Assembly: GCA_050331695.1 (NCBI GenBank)
Contig: JBHJGP010000034.1
Location: 1-56,660, forward strand
Length of the DNA: 56,660 nt
Direction of reading: 5' to 3'
Origin: JBHJGP01 sp050331695
GTDB lineage: Bacteria > Pseudomonadota > Alphaproteobacteria > Geminicoccales > Geminicoccaceae
A model generated the notes under the pieces. That model was not told the DNA's origin and made no database searches. It was given only the letters and a program-made list of their open reading frames with translations. The translations under genes and the position numbers were made by a program. Positions 34,842-43,541 of the stretch are shown here, in pieces (the stretch's first letter is position 1; each line of letters starts with the position of its first letter).

Positions 34842-35606
34842 TCAGCCGACGACGTGATAGCCGCCGTCGATGTGATGGATCGAACCGGTCACGTTGGCGG
34901 CTTCAGAGCTGGCTAGGAAGCAGGCATAGGCCCCGACATCCTCGATCGTCGCCAGGCGATGGGTCGGCGCCATCGCGGTCGTTTTCTCGATCAGCTCATC
35001 GAAATGGGCGATCCCGCTCGCCGCCCGGGTGTTGAGGGGGCCGGGCGACAAAGCGTGGACCGATATGCCCTTTGGGCCTAGCTCGGCGGCGCTGTAGCGG
35101 ACAGAGGCCTCGAGCGCGGCTTTGACCGGCCCCATGATGTTGTAGTGCTCCACGACCCGCTCCGCGCCGTAGTAGCTGACGGTCATGCAGGTACCGCCGT
35201 TCGGCATCAGCGGCTCCGCCCGGCGGATCATGCGCAAGAACGAATGGACCGAGATGTCCATGGCGATGCCAAAGCCTTGCCGCGAGCAGTCGATGACCCG
35301 GCCGTGCAGATCGTCCTTGGGACAAAAGGCGATCGAGTGAACAAGAACGTCGAGCTCGCCCCACTGGCCCCGTATCCGCTGGAACAAGGCGTCCGTTTGG
35401 TCATCATCGCTGACGTCCAAGGGCTCGAAGATCGAGGCATCAAGGCGCTCGGCGAGCGGCCGGACATAAGGAAAAGCTTTCTCGTTCAGATAGGTGACGG
35501 CGAGGTCGGCACCTTGCCGGCGCAAGGCTTGAGCGCATCCCCAGGCGATCGATTGCTCGTTGGCGATACCGACCACGAGCGCGCGTTTGCCCTCGAGCGA
35601 AAACAT
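34842..35606 (-). CDS. fabI: Enoyl-ACP reductase, FabI-like SDR
   Basis: The 254-residue protein has the FabI cofactor motif VVGIANEQSIAWG and VLVHSIAFCPKDDLHG. The FabI Tyr-(6)-Tyr/Met-x-Lys catalytic region is YYGAERVVEHYNIMGPVKAA, with a histidine-tyrosine-asparagine stretch as in true FabI. It ends GSIHHIDGGYHVVG. It may be an accessory paralogue rather than the housekeeping enzyme, because it is paired with a DUF3141 gene instead of fatty acid genes. Confidence 0.85.
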   Translation of the reverse strand: MFSLEGKRALVVGIANEQSIAWGCAQALRRQGADLAVTYLNEKAFPYVRPLAERLDASIFEPLDVSDDDQTDALFQRIRGQWGELDVLVHSIAFCPKDDLHGRVIDCSRQGFGIAMDISVHSFLRMIRRAEPLMPNGGTCMTVSYYGAERVVEHYNIMGPVKAALEASVRYSAAELGPKGISVHALSPGPLNTRAASGIAHFDELIEKTTAMAPTHRLATIEDVGAYACFLASSEAANVTGSIHHIDGGYHVVG

Positions 35607-35688
35607 TGCGGCGTCCCCCATTTGCTGCGCGCAGCTTGCAAGGGGATCGTGAAGCTTTTGTGAGATTGGCTAGAGGCCGATGCGGATC

Positions 35689-38097
35689 TCAGCTAGCCAC
35701 CCAAATCTCCACCAGCCCTTCGGACGGCAGAGGACGGTAATGGGTGAAGTCCTCGGGCCCGGGCGGTGTTGAGGCGCCCAAGGCGTCGCTCACGACCTGA
35801 TCGATCAACTCAGCCTCCGGGCGGTCGGAGGGAAAGAAGTAGCGGATGTTCGTTGTGCCGATGGTGAAAGGCACACGCCTGAGTTCGGTCCGATCGTAGC
35901 CCGCTTCGATCAGCCCGCGAACGATCACCGGCAAGTCCTGTACCGAGCCGGTCTGGCTGACGTGAATGACCACCCGGACCTCGGCGACGGGCAGGACCGG
36001 CGAGCCGATGTTTTTCCCGACCTCCTGGTCGAACTCGGGGGTAATGCGGCGACCGGGAGCGATCCGTCTTGGCGGCGACGCCTCAACGAACACATCACCG
36101 TCCGTTTGGTTGGCAACCGGATCCGGCTGGGGTGAAGAGGCGAGCGCCGCCAGAACCGCTTGATCGGCATCGACGGCGACCGGCGGCACCTCCAGGCCGT
36201 TCACCGGCAGACCGGCCAGATTGAACGTTTCGACCGCTATGTCCGGCACGTCCAGGGTCGCCAGAGGAAGAGTGTCGGGGTCGAATGTTTCAACCGCTAC
36301 TTCGGGAAGGTCCAGCGTCGCTACAGGCAATGTGCTTGGATCGAACATTTCAACGGCGACGTCGGGCAGGTCCAGCGTCGCCAGAGGCAGGCTCGCCGAA
36401 TCGAACCCATCGACGGCCAAGGGCGGTACGTCGAGGTCGCGCAGATGCAACGACGCGAGATCGAACGGTTCGACATCGATGGCCGGAACCGCGAGCGAGT
36501 CAACAGGCAACGCGTCCGGATCGAAGGCATCCACCGTAACCGGCTCCGTCGCCAGGTGCTCGAGCGGCAGGCTCGCCTGATCGAAGGGTTCGACCGCGAT
36601 TGCAGGCAGATCGAGGTCGAGAAGATCCACTGGAGTCGGATCTGACCCGGCGGTCCTCATCGGCTCCTGGTCACCAGCCGCAGACGGGAAAAGTGAGGAA
36701 TCAGGAGCGCTGACGCCGAAAGACGGAACGTCAAGATCGTTCAGCGGCAGCGAGGCCAGATCGAACTCCGCGACGGATATGGCGGGCACCTCGGGCAGGG
36801 ACGGCCGAGCCGGTACCTCTTGCGCGACGATCGGATCAGCCTTGGGCGAAGGCACGTCGGGCACCGACTGGCTCGCGGCGTCGATCGGCAGTTCGCTGGC
36901 ACCGGAACCAGCCGAAACGGGCGGGTCCAACGACGCCGTGGTTTCAAACGATGCGTCAGCGTCAAGAAACACTTGGGTCGGATCGGGTTCCGATGAGGGA
37001 TCCTCCGACGCCCTTTTTTGAACCAACGGGCTCGGTGCCGGATCCGCCGGACGCGAAACCTGATCGTCGATGGCTCGATCGAATGAGGGGATCGGCGGTT
37101 CCGAACGGGGATCCAACAGATCGAAGGCGAACCAGGCGCCGGCGGCGAGGGACGCAAGCCACACCGATGCCACCAAAGGACGTGACCGTTTGCGAGGCTC
37201 TGGTTCGGGCTCGAGAGGCTCAAACACCAAATTGACCGATGACGTCGTTTGCGAGGCCCTGAAATCCCGGGCCGTTTCACCGTCCAAATCGGCGAACGCT
37301 TCCCAGCGACGGGCCACGGCATCGGAGAGATCCGGGTTCGGGTCTTCTTGTCCTGGAAGAATGATCTCCGCGATCTCGACCGCATCCTGGCCGTTGTCGG
37401 CACCATTGCTCTCGGCGTCGGGCGCAGCGCGGCGCTGGCCGAGGGTGGTAACCTGGTCTTCGACATAGGTTGTGAAACCGCCGTCCGCTGGGCGGCTTCG
37501 CTCTTGTTGGAAAGATGAAGGTGTCACCTCTTCGATGATGACCTCATCGTCGAGCAGCCAGCTACCGGGCTCCTCGGATGCCGGTTCCGAAGACATCTCC
37601 GCGGTTTCGGCAACCGGTTCCTCGATGTCCTGCCGCGCCGACTCGTCGGTTTCGCGCCCGACCGCCCCCTCGGCCGTGGCAGCAATCGGTTCATCCGCTG
37701 GCGGCTCAGTCTCCGTTCCCTTTGGCCAGGCGAGCCAATCGGGCGAGGAAGCCCGCATGACATCATAGAGTTGCCATGAGATGGGCTCGGCCGGTGAAGC
37801 GGCATCGGGCTCCCGCCCTGCCTCGTCAACGCCGCTTTCGACGGTCGGTGGCGCCTGTTGAAGCGTTTCGGCCTGTATAGCCTGATCAGGCCCCAAATCC
37901 TTTTGCGCCGGTCGCCTGACATGCTGTCTCGCGGCGGTCGGCGGTTTTAATCCCGACGCCCTGGCTTGCCGGTAAGCCTGGGAGAAGATCGATCGATGAT
38001 TGACCGCCTGCAAAACAGCGGGATCCTCGCCTGCAAGGGGTTCCGGGGATGAGGGCGGCGTCCGATCACCCAACCCACGTCGGTTTTGCCGCGTCAT
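35689..38097 (-). CDS. Acidic single-pass membrane protein with 20-residue tandem repeats
   Basis: The protein of about 802 residues is not a family I recognise. From the ATG at 38095-38097 it has an acidic, proline- and glutamate-rich N-terminal region of about 300 residues, a basic stop (PRKRSRPL), one membrane helix (about 308-327), a low-complexity Asp/Pro/Ser region, then at least seven 20-residue repeats (about 494-641) of the form LDLPxIAVExFDxxSLPLxx. The last 110 residues form a folded-looking domain, VAEVRVVIHVSQTGSVQDLP onwards, which faintly resembles LytR_C. The topology suggests cytoplasmic N-terminus and periplasmic repeats. An ATG at 38202 is an alternative start. Confidence 0.65.
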   Translation of the reverse strand: MTRQNRRGLGDRTPPSSPEPLAGEDPAVLQAVNHRSIFSQAYRQARASGLKPPTAARQHVRRPAQKDLGPDQAIQAETLQQAPPTVESGVDEAGREPDAASPAEPISWQLYDVMRASSPDWLAWPKGTETEPPADEPIAATAEGAVGRETDESARQDIEEPVAETAEMSSEPASEEPGSWLLDDEVIIEEVTPSSFQQERSRPADGGFTTYVEDQVTTLGQRRAAPDAESNGADNGQDAVEIAEIILPGQEDPNPDLSDAVARRWEAFADLDGETARDFRASQTTSSVNLVFEPLEPEPEPRKRSRPLVASVWLASLAAGAWFAFDLLDPRSEPPIPSFDRAIDDQVSRPADPAPSPLVQKRASEDPSSEPDPTQVFLDADASFETTASLDPPVSAGSGASELPIDAASQSVPDVPSPKADPIVAQEVPARPSLPEVPAISVAEFDLASLPLNDLDVPSFGVSAPDSSLFPSAAGDQEPMRTAGSDPTPVDLLDLDLPAIAVEPFDQASLPLEHLATEPVTVDAFDPDALPVDSLAVPAIDVEPFDLASLHLRDLDVPPLAVDGFDSASLPLATLDLPDVAVEMFDPSTLPVATLDLPEVAVETFDPDTLPLATLDVPDIAVETFNLAGLPVNGLEVPPVAVDADQAVLAALASSPQPDPVANQTDGDVFVEASPPRRIAPGRRITPEFDQEVGKNIGSPVLPVAEVRVVIHVSQTGSVQDLPVIVRGLIEAGYDRTELRRVPFTIGTTNIRYFFPSDRPEAELIDQVVSDALGASTPPGPEDFTHYRPLPSEGLVEIWVAS
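36174..36618 (-). repeat. 60-bp tandem repeats inside the acidic membrane protein gene
   Basis: About seven and a half consecutive 60-base units encode 20-residue repeats with conserved spacing (hydrophobic, proline, alternating valine, glutamate or aspartate, phenylalanine, aspartate, serine, leucine, proline). Adjacent central units are the most alike, as expected from recent unequal recombination. A further diverged unit lies at about 36730-36790. Confidence 0.85.
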
Positions 38098-38520
38098 GAC
38101 CTGAGGCCTGCTTGTTCCCGCGCCAGGACCGTGGCCGGCCCGGTGGGGGATGAGGTCGAATAGCAACGGGACCGGATTTTTCCGGCCCGGGGTATCAACC
38201 ATGTGTGGAATAGACCTGTCGTCATGGCGTCTAGCTAGATTGGACGGCGCAAACCCCGATCGTGCCCACCCTGCTTCCGACGTCAAGAATTTACACTCGA
38301 ACAGTGCGCGTCGCGATACAGTTGAGCATGTTTTGTCACACGACCAGCGTGTCAATGGTCAACAATAACAATAAATAGTAGTGCGTTCGCAGAGAAAATA
38401 ACGCAACGCGATTGTCTGCGGCCTCATCTGACGGTGGCGCTAACAATCGCTGGTTGGCTTTTATCGCGGGGCGGCACTGCGCTTCCTCTTGTTGCGCAGC
38501 GGGTCCAAGCGTCGTCGACG
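38098..38520. other. Intergenic region between the repeat protein and LysR gene
   Basis: This 423-base stretch holds no gene I can support. It includes an AT-rich segment at 38355-38402 and, on the minus strand, a perfect TTGACA at 38350-38355 that could be a -35 box for the repeat protein gene, though no good -10 box follows. If the alternative start at 38202 is used, the gap is correspondingly shorter. Confidence 0.4.
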
Positions 38521-39441
38521 TCAGGATGATGTCGGCGGACCGGGAGCAATGTCTCCGTGGTCCAGATGATCGCCGATCGTCTCGAGGACTTTTGCGGTCA
38601 ACGGCTTTCTTGCGCCGCCCGGTGTAATGAGGGCATGGAACGCGGCCCGGGGCTCGACGTCAGCGCCGGGCAGCGCGATCAGCGTGCCCTTTCGGCGCAG
38701 ATCCCGGGTGACCTCTCGCGGGAGGATGCCGACGGCTTGGCCTGCTAGAACGACGCTGAGCACGGAGAGCGCGTCGCCAAGCGAGAGCTGAAGCGCGCCC
38801 GCGGGCACCGGCTGTCCCAGCGTGGCGAATACGCGGGGCCAGAAGTTGAAGACCTGCTCATGCACCAGCGTGGCGGCCTCGATCGCGCCGACCGTCGACG
38901 GTCGGCCGATCCGCTCGAAGTAAGCCCTCGTGCAGACGGCGCTCCATCCGGGCACGCCCAGGCGACGCCCCTTGGCGGGATCGTGCAGGAAACGGATCGC
39001 GATATCCACGGCATCCGTTTCGGCGGCGGCGTCGAAGGAGGCGAGCCGGACATCGACTGGCAGGCTAGGATGGTTCCGCCGGACGGCCAGAAGCGCCGAC
39101 ACGAGCCGGAAGGAGGCGAAGGCCGGCGGCGCGCTCAGGACGATCTTGTCGGAATCAGCGCTTCTGCGCACGGCCCAGGCGATTTCGTCGAGCCGATCAG
39201 CGGCGGTCGAAGCACCGTCGAACAGGACCCGGCCTATGGGTGTCAGTTTGGTGCCCTTTCCCCGTCCCTCGAACAGCGGCTGGCCGACCCAGTGCTCGAG
39301 ACTACGAAGCTGGTGGCTGACGGCGGAGGGGGTGATCCCGAACCGACGGGCGGCATCGGCGAAGCGTCCGGCGCGCGCGGCGGCAATGAAGATCAATAGG
39401 GCGCGGTAGGGTGGCGGCTCGGCCGGATCATTGTCAGGCAT
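38521..39441 (-). CDS. LysR-family transcriptional regulator
   Basis: The 306-residue protein has an N-terminal winged helix (FIAAARAGRFADAARRFGIT, then SAVSHQLRSLE) and a substrate-binding-like domain that should sense a small molecule (about 95-300). The GcvA/AmpR-like pattern FEGRGKGTKLTPIG is visible. It is divergent from an exported SMP-30-like gene across a 194-base region, so it probably regulates that gene or the exporter after it (inference from layout). The ATG at 39439-39441 was preferred to an upstream one. Confidence 0.9.
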   Translation of the reverse strand: MPDNDPAEPPPYRALLIFIAAARAGRFADAARRFGITPSAVSHQLRSLEHWVGQPLFEGRGKGTKLTPIGRVLFDGASTAADRLDEIAWAVRRSADSDKIVLSAPPAFASFRLVSALLAVRRNHPSLPVDVRLASFDAAAETDAVDIAIRFLHDPAKGRRLGVPGWSAVCTRAYFERIGRPSTVGAIEAATLVHEQVFNFWPRVFATLGQPVPAGALQLSLGDALSVLSVVLAGQAVGILPREVTRDLRRKGTLIALPGADVEPRAAFHALITPGGARKPLTAKVLETIGDHLDHGDIAPGPPTSS

Positions 39442-39635
39442 CGGCTCATTTATTGAGACGAGCTCAACACTAAGCAAGCAAGGTTCTGCAACTCACCAAA
39501 AAATCACAAATTTTCGTTTGGTCCATTCACGTCGTCTTGGCCTACCAGGCCGTTGGAAGCACATGGGCCGCGTCACCGAATGACGAGCGCGACGCGCCCG
39601 CGCGTCGTTCCCGACCCTCTCAAGGAGATGCGAGC

Positions 39636-40646
39636 ATGCTGCTCCGATCGCTTCACCCCCTGGTACTCGCCGCCGCGTTGGCCTCGACGCCCGCCTCGGC
39701 CGACTCCGGTCTTTCTTTCCATACCGACGAAAATCTCGGCGTCGACGTCAAGGTGCCGGCACTTTACCCCGAAGGCATCGAGCACGACCCGACCACCGGC
39801 GCCTTCCTTCTGGGCTCGATCCGCAAGGGACAGGTCGTGCGGGTCCACGACGATGGCCGGGCTGAGGTGCTGGTCGAGGACGAACGGCTGCGCTCGGTTG
39901 TCGGCATCAGGGTCGATCCGGAGCGCGGACGACTTCTCGTCAATAATGCCGATTACGGAGCCTCGGAGCGAAGCACGCCCGCCGACCGGTTCGCCACAGC
40001 CGCCCTCGCCATCTATGATTTGGAGACCGGCGCGCCGCTCCAATACGTCGACCTCAGCGCGCTCCGTGCGGATGAGCAGCGGTTCGTCAACGATCTGACG
40101 ATCGACAAAGATGGCAACGCGTTCGTCACCGACAGTCTCGCCGCCGCGATCTACCGGGTCACGCCCGAGGGCGAGGCCAGCGTCTTCCTGACCGACGAGC
40201 GTTTTCGCGGCGAGGGCTTCAATCTCAACGGCATTCAGGCCCATGAGAACGGCTATCTTCTGGTCGCGAAGAAGAGCGATGGTAGCCTGTTCCGCGTGCC
40301 ACTCGACGCCCCTGAGACCTTCACCGAGGTGACGTTGCCTCAGCCCCTGGTCGGCACGGACGGCCTGGTACTGACCGCGGCGGACGAACTGATCGCGATC
40401 ACCAACCGCGCCGCCGGCCAGGCGCCGAACACGGTCCATCGCCTGGTGAGCCAGGATGGCTGGTCGAGTGCCGAGATCGTCGAGAGCGTGGCCACTGGCG
40501 ACGTCTACACCACCACCGGGACGCTCCGGGACGGTCGCCTGTTCGTCAGCCAAGGTCATCTGCACACGCTTGACGATGCGCTCAAAGACCCGAACCAGCC
40601 ACTGCGCGAAAGCTTCCGCATCCGCGAAATCGGCGCCAAACCCTGA
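39636..40646 (+). CDS. Exported SMP-30/gluconolactonase-like beta-propeller protein
   Basis: The 336-residue protein starts MLLRSLHPLVLAAALASTPA then SADSG, a signal peptide. The mature part has propeller-like repeats: LYPEGIEHDPTTGAFLLGSI, RVDPERGRLLVNNADYG and FVNDLTIDKDGNAFVTDSLA resemble the SMP-30 family of lactonases and arylesterases. The ATG is preceded by AAGGAGATGCGAGC, a strong ribosome site. Periplasmic hydrolysis of a lactone-like compound is a guess. It is divergent from the LysR gene. Confidence 0.8.
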   Translation: MLLRSLHPLVLAAALASTPASADSGLSFHTDENLGVDVKVPALYPEGIEHDPTTGAFLLGSIRKGQVVRVHDDGRAEVLVEDERLRSVVGIRVDPERGRLLVNNADYGASERSTPADRFATAALAIYDLETGAPLQYVDLSALRADEQRFVNDLTIDKDGNAFVTDSLAAAIYRVTPEGEASVFLTDERFRGEGFNLNGIQAHENGYLLVAKKSDGSLFRVPLDAPETFTEVTLPQPLVGTDGLVLTAADELIAITNRAAGQAPNTVHRLVSQDGWSSAEIVESVATGDVYTTTGTLRDGRLFVSQGHLHTLDDALKDPNQPLRESFRIREIGAKP

Positions 40647-40836
40647 TTTCTGTGACGATCAACCCCGGCGGGCACGGCGCTGACGGCCAACGGCATTGTC
40701 CAGGGCTGCATCGCCGTCCTGACGCCTGAGCGCCAGGAAGCGACCCAATCTTGAGGAGATAAGGGCGGTCATATGCCGCCCTCGATATCGAAGACCGGTG
40801 CGCGAGCATGGGCGACGCAAACAGCGGATGGTGCCC

Positions 40837-41472
40837 ATGCCGTCAACAGACCTGCTCATTCCTTTCTTCGTGGCCTCTCTGATCTTCGCCTTCGTACCGG
40901 GGCCTGGAATGCTCTACGCCGTGGCTCAGACCTTAGCCCGAGGCCGGCGCGCCGGCTGGTGGTCCGCACTCGGTTTCCACATCGCGGGCGTCGGCCACAT
41001 CGCGGCGGCCGCCCTCGGCGTCACGGCGCTGCTCGCCGTCCTACCCACCTTATTGATCGCCATGAAGCTTACGGGCGCCGCTTATCTAATTTGGATGGGT
41101 ATCGGCTACGTTCGAAGCCCGTCTTTATCCACTCCCGCCGTCGGCCGGGAAGCCGCGACGACGACGCGCAAGGCCTTGCGTGACAGTATTGTCGTGGAGG
41201 CACTGAACCCGAAGTCGGCGCTGTTTTTCCTCGTCTTCCTGCCGCAGTTCACCGATAGCTCGGCAGACCTACCAATCTGGTTCCAGATCCTGTTGCTCGG
41301 CCTGGTGGTTAACACCTTGTTCACGCTAAGCGACGCAATACTCATCGAGCTTTCTCATGCGTTGGCCAGCAGTCTCAGCTCCAGCGAGCATCTCCTCCTC
41401 ATCCTGAAACGCGTCGGAGGCGCCGTGCTCATTGGCCTCGGGGCAAAGCTGGCCCTGGCGGAACCCCGGTAA
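40837..41472 (+). CDS. LysE/RhtB family amino-acid exporter
   Basis: The 211-residue membrane protein has about six hydrophobic segments and the RhtB family signatures FVPGPGMLYAVAQTLARGRR, GAAYLIWMGIGYVRS and EALNPKSALFFLVFLPQF. The substrate (homoserine lactone, threonine, leucine or similar) cannot be told. The start may be 40837 or the ATG at 40828; both follow weak ribosome sites. It may belong to the same control unit as the upstream SMP-30-like gene, 190 bases away. Confidence 0.88.
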   Translation: MPSTDLLIPFFVASLIFAFVPGPGMLYAVAQTLARGRRAGWWSALGFHIAGVGHIAAAALGVTALLAVLPTLLIAMKLTGAAYLIWMGIGYVRSPSLSTPAVGREAATTTRKALRDSIVVEALNPKSALFFLVFLPQFTDSSADLPIWFQILLLGLVVNTLFTLSDAILIELSHALASSLSSSEHLLLILKRVGGAVLIGLGAKLALAEPR

Positions 41473-41524
41473 CAGAAAACCACGTAGGACCAACGCCTGA
41501 TCGAACGGCGCTTCATGTCGCATT

Positions 41525-41587
41525 GGCGGCGAGCGGACCTGATTTGGTCCTCACGTACTGCTCGCCGCCGAAAGCGAGCGATCGCTC
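41525..41587. repeat. Nested perfect inverted repeats, possible terminator or structured RNA
   Basis: GGCGGCGAGC (41525-41534) pairs perfectly with GCTCGCCGCC (41560-41569). Inside it, GGACC (41535-41539) pairs with GGTCC (41546-41550). Directly after lies the 12-base palindrome GAGCGATCGCTC (41576-41587). There is no U-run, so a simple intrinsic terminator is uncertain. The remaining part of the 41473-41788 gap shows no gene. Confidence 0.6.
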
Positions 41588-41788
41588 AACCTGATAGTTT
41601 ATAAGCCGCGCTGGCGAAGTACTCACTGCAGCGGCTTCACGAGGTCTTGTAGCACATCCGGGGTGAGCTAAACGGTATGGTCACATGATTGACATACGAA
41701 ACCTGCCGCGGGCAAGGACGAGGTCATTAAAGGACGGCGTTTGGGGACGAGTCCGGGCCCGTTGGCTGAACTTTTGGGAGGCGCGGTG

Positions 41789-43540
41789 GTGGCTCCAAAA
41801 CGCTATTATTTAGGACTGTTTGAAGGACATTACGATCCGGCCGCGGCCATTGTCCGAGACGGCGAGCTTATTGCTTATGCAGAAGAAGAACGGTTCATAC
41901 GGCATAAGCATGCTTTTCGGATTTTTCCCCGCCGTTCGGTGGACTATTGCCTGAATGCAGCCGGCATAGCGGCTGACGATGTGGCTGCCATTGGCGTCCA
42001 TTGGGATATCGACGCTTACACCAACGGCCGTGTCGCCTGGTTTTTTGATGATCTGCAGTCACATTGGCCTGTCGATGCCAGCACCAAAGCCTGGCAACGC
42101 GGGGTACTAAACCGGTTTCATCGGCCCACCTACGAAGCTTATCTCACCCGTGAATGGCGACGCATGTTCGACGCCGATCGGACGCCGCCCGTGGTCGGGG
42201 TTGGTCACCATTTCACCCACGCCCTGCAAAGCTACCTTCAGTCCCCGTTTGATCACGCTGTCTGCATAACCATCGATGGCTCCGGTGACGAGGACTGCAC
42301 GGTCGTTTGGCATTGCCGGGGTAAGCGTATCGAGCCGATGCGCCGGATCCGCATGCCGCATTCGCTCGGCTGGTTTTACGCCGGAATGACAGAGTATCTC
42401 GGCTTCGACGCCTATGACGGCGAATACAAGGTGATGGGTCTCGCAGCCTACGGCCGGCCAGATGAGGAGTTGCGCTCAAAGGTCGCTTCGATCCTCAGAC
42501 CGGCTATCGACGGCATCGCCTACGACATCGATCCAACCTTCATCCATTACGGCCCCCGAACCTGGTCCGACCGGTTTACCGACCACTTGCCCCTCCTGTT
42601 GGGGCGGCCACCCCGTCGGCCCGACGAGCCGATCGAGCCCTGGCATCACGATTTGGCCTACGCGGTCCAAGACGGGCTCGAAGCCGCAGTCGAGCGCCTC
42701 GCGCGATGGGCGCTCGAGGTGGCGGGAACGCCCCATTTATGCATCGGTGGTGGCGTCGGCCTGAATGTCAAAATGAACGGCCGTTTGCAGGCCTTGCCCG
42801 AGGTAGAGCAGGTCTTCGCCCATCCCCTCTGTAGTGACGGCGGCGCCGCGGCGGGGGCGGCCCTCGGTGTTTGCTGGCAGGAAACCGGTGCTCGGCCGCG
42901 CACGCTTCGATCCTTGGCGACGGGCCCCACATTCAGCAATGGCGAGATCGAAGAAACCGCGAAGCGTTGCGGATTGGTCTTTGAGCGTCCGCCCTGCATC
43001 GCTGACGCGGTGGCTGAGGAACTCACCCAAGGCGCCGTGGTCGGCTGGTTTCAAGGACGGATGGAGGCAGGCCCTCGGGCCCTCGGACAGAGGAGCATCC
43101 TGGCCGACCCCCGACGGCTGGAGGCTCGCGACAGGGTGAACGGTGTGATCAAATATCGGGAATATTGGCGACCTTTTTGCCCCTCGATCACCGCCGAAGC
43201 GGCCGAGCGCTATCTCACCGGATGCTATGATGCTCCCTTCATGACCATCGCCTTTCCCGCCACCGAAGAGTTCAAGCGCGTAGCCCCGGCGGTGGTGCAC
43301 GTGGACGGAACGGTCAGACCTCAGATCGTGCATCAGGATGTGCTGCCGCTCTACCATCGTCTGATCTCGCGGTTTGAAGCCAGGACCGGCGTCGCCGCCC
43401 TCCTGAACACGTCTTTCAACGTCAAAGGTGAGCCGATCGTCTGCACCGTGCTGGACGCCATCAGGACCTTTTACTCCACCGGCATGGACGTTCTCGCTGC
43501 TGGCGACCTCTTATTGCGCAAACCGGGTGGGAGGAGCTGA
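41789..43540 (+). CDS. Carbamoyltransferase of the NodU/CmcH type
   Basis: The 583-residue protein has both domains of O-carbamoyltransferases: the N-terminal Kae1-like part (YYLGLFEGHYDPAAAIV, EEERFIRHKHAF, GHHFTHALQSY, ITIDGSGDED, CIGGGVGLNVKMNGRL) and the C-terminal domain (GWFQGRMEAGPRALGQRSIL, LLNTSFNVKGEPIVCT). Such enzymes use carbamoyl phosphate and ATP to carbamoylate sugars or antibiotics. I chose the GTG at 41789, 7 bases after GGAGG; a second GTG at 41786 and a TTG at 41741 also exist. The start of the gene is less GC-rich than its neighbours. It is followed by a deacetylase gene after 1 base. Confidence 0.88.
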   Translation: MAPKRYYLGLFEGHYDPAAAIVRDGELIAYAEEERFIRHKHAFRIFPRRSVDYCLNAAGIAADDVAAIGVHWDIDAYTNGRVAWFFDDLQSHWPVDASTKAWQRGVLNRFHRPTYEAYLTREWRRMFDADRTPPVVGVGHHFTHALQSYLQSPFDHAVCITIDGSGDEDCTVVWHCRGKRIEPMRRIRMPHSLGWFYAGMTEYLGFDAYDGEYKVMGLAAYGRPDEELRSKVASILRPAIDGIAYDIDPTFIHYGPRTWSDRFTDHLPLLLGRPPRRPDEPIEPWHHDLAYAVQDGLEAAVERLARWALEVAGTPHLCIGGGVGLNVKMNGRLQALPEVEQVFAHPLCSDGGAAAGAALGVCWQETGARPRTLRSLATGPTFSNGEIEETAKRCGLVFERPPCIADAVAEELTQGAVVGWFQGRMEAGPRALGQRSILADPRRLEARDRVNGVIKYREYWRPFCPSITAEAAERYLTGCYDAPFMTIAFPATEEFKRVAPAVVHVDGTVRPQIVHQDVLPLYHRLISRFEARTGVAALLNTSFNVKGEPIVCTVLDAIRTFYSTGMDVLAAGDLLLRKPGGRS

Positions 43541-43541
43541 G

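Noticed and set aside
41700..41788. A promoter with TTGACA near 41689 for the carbamoyltransferase
   Set aside because: The -35 box is good, but no acceptable -10 box lies at 16 to 18 bases.
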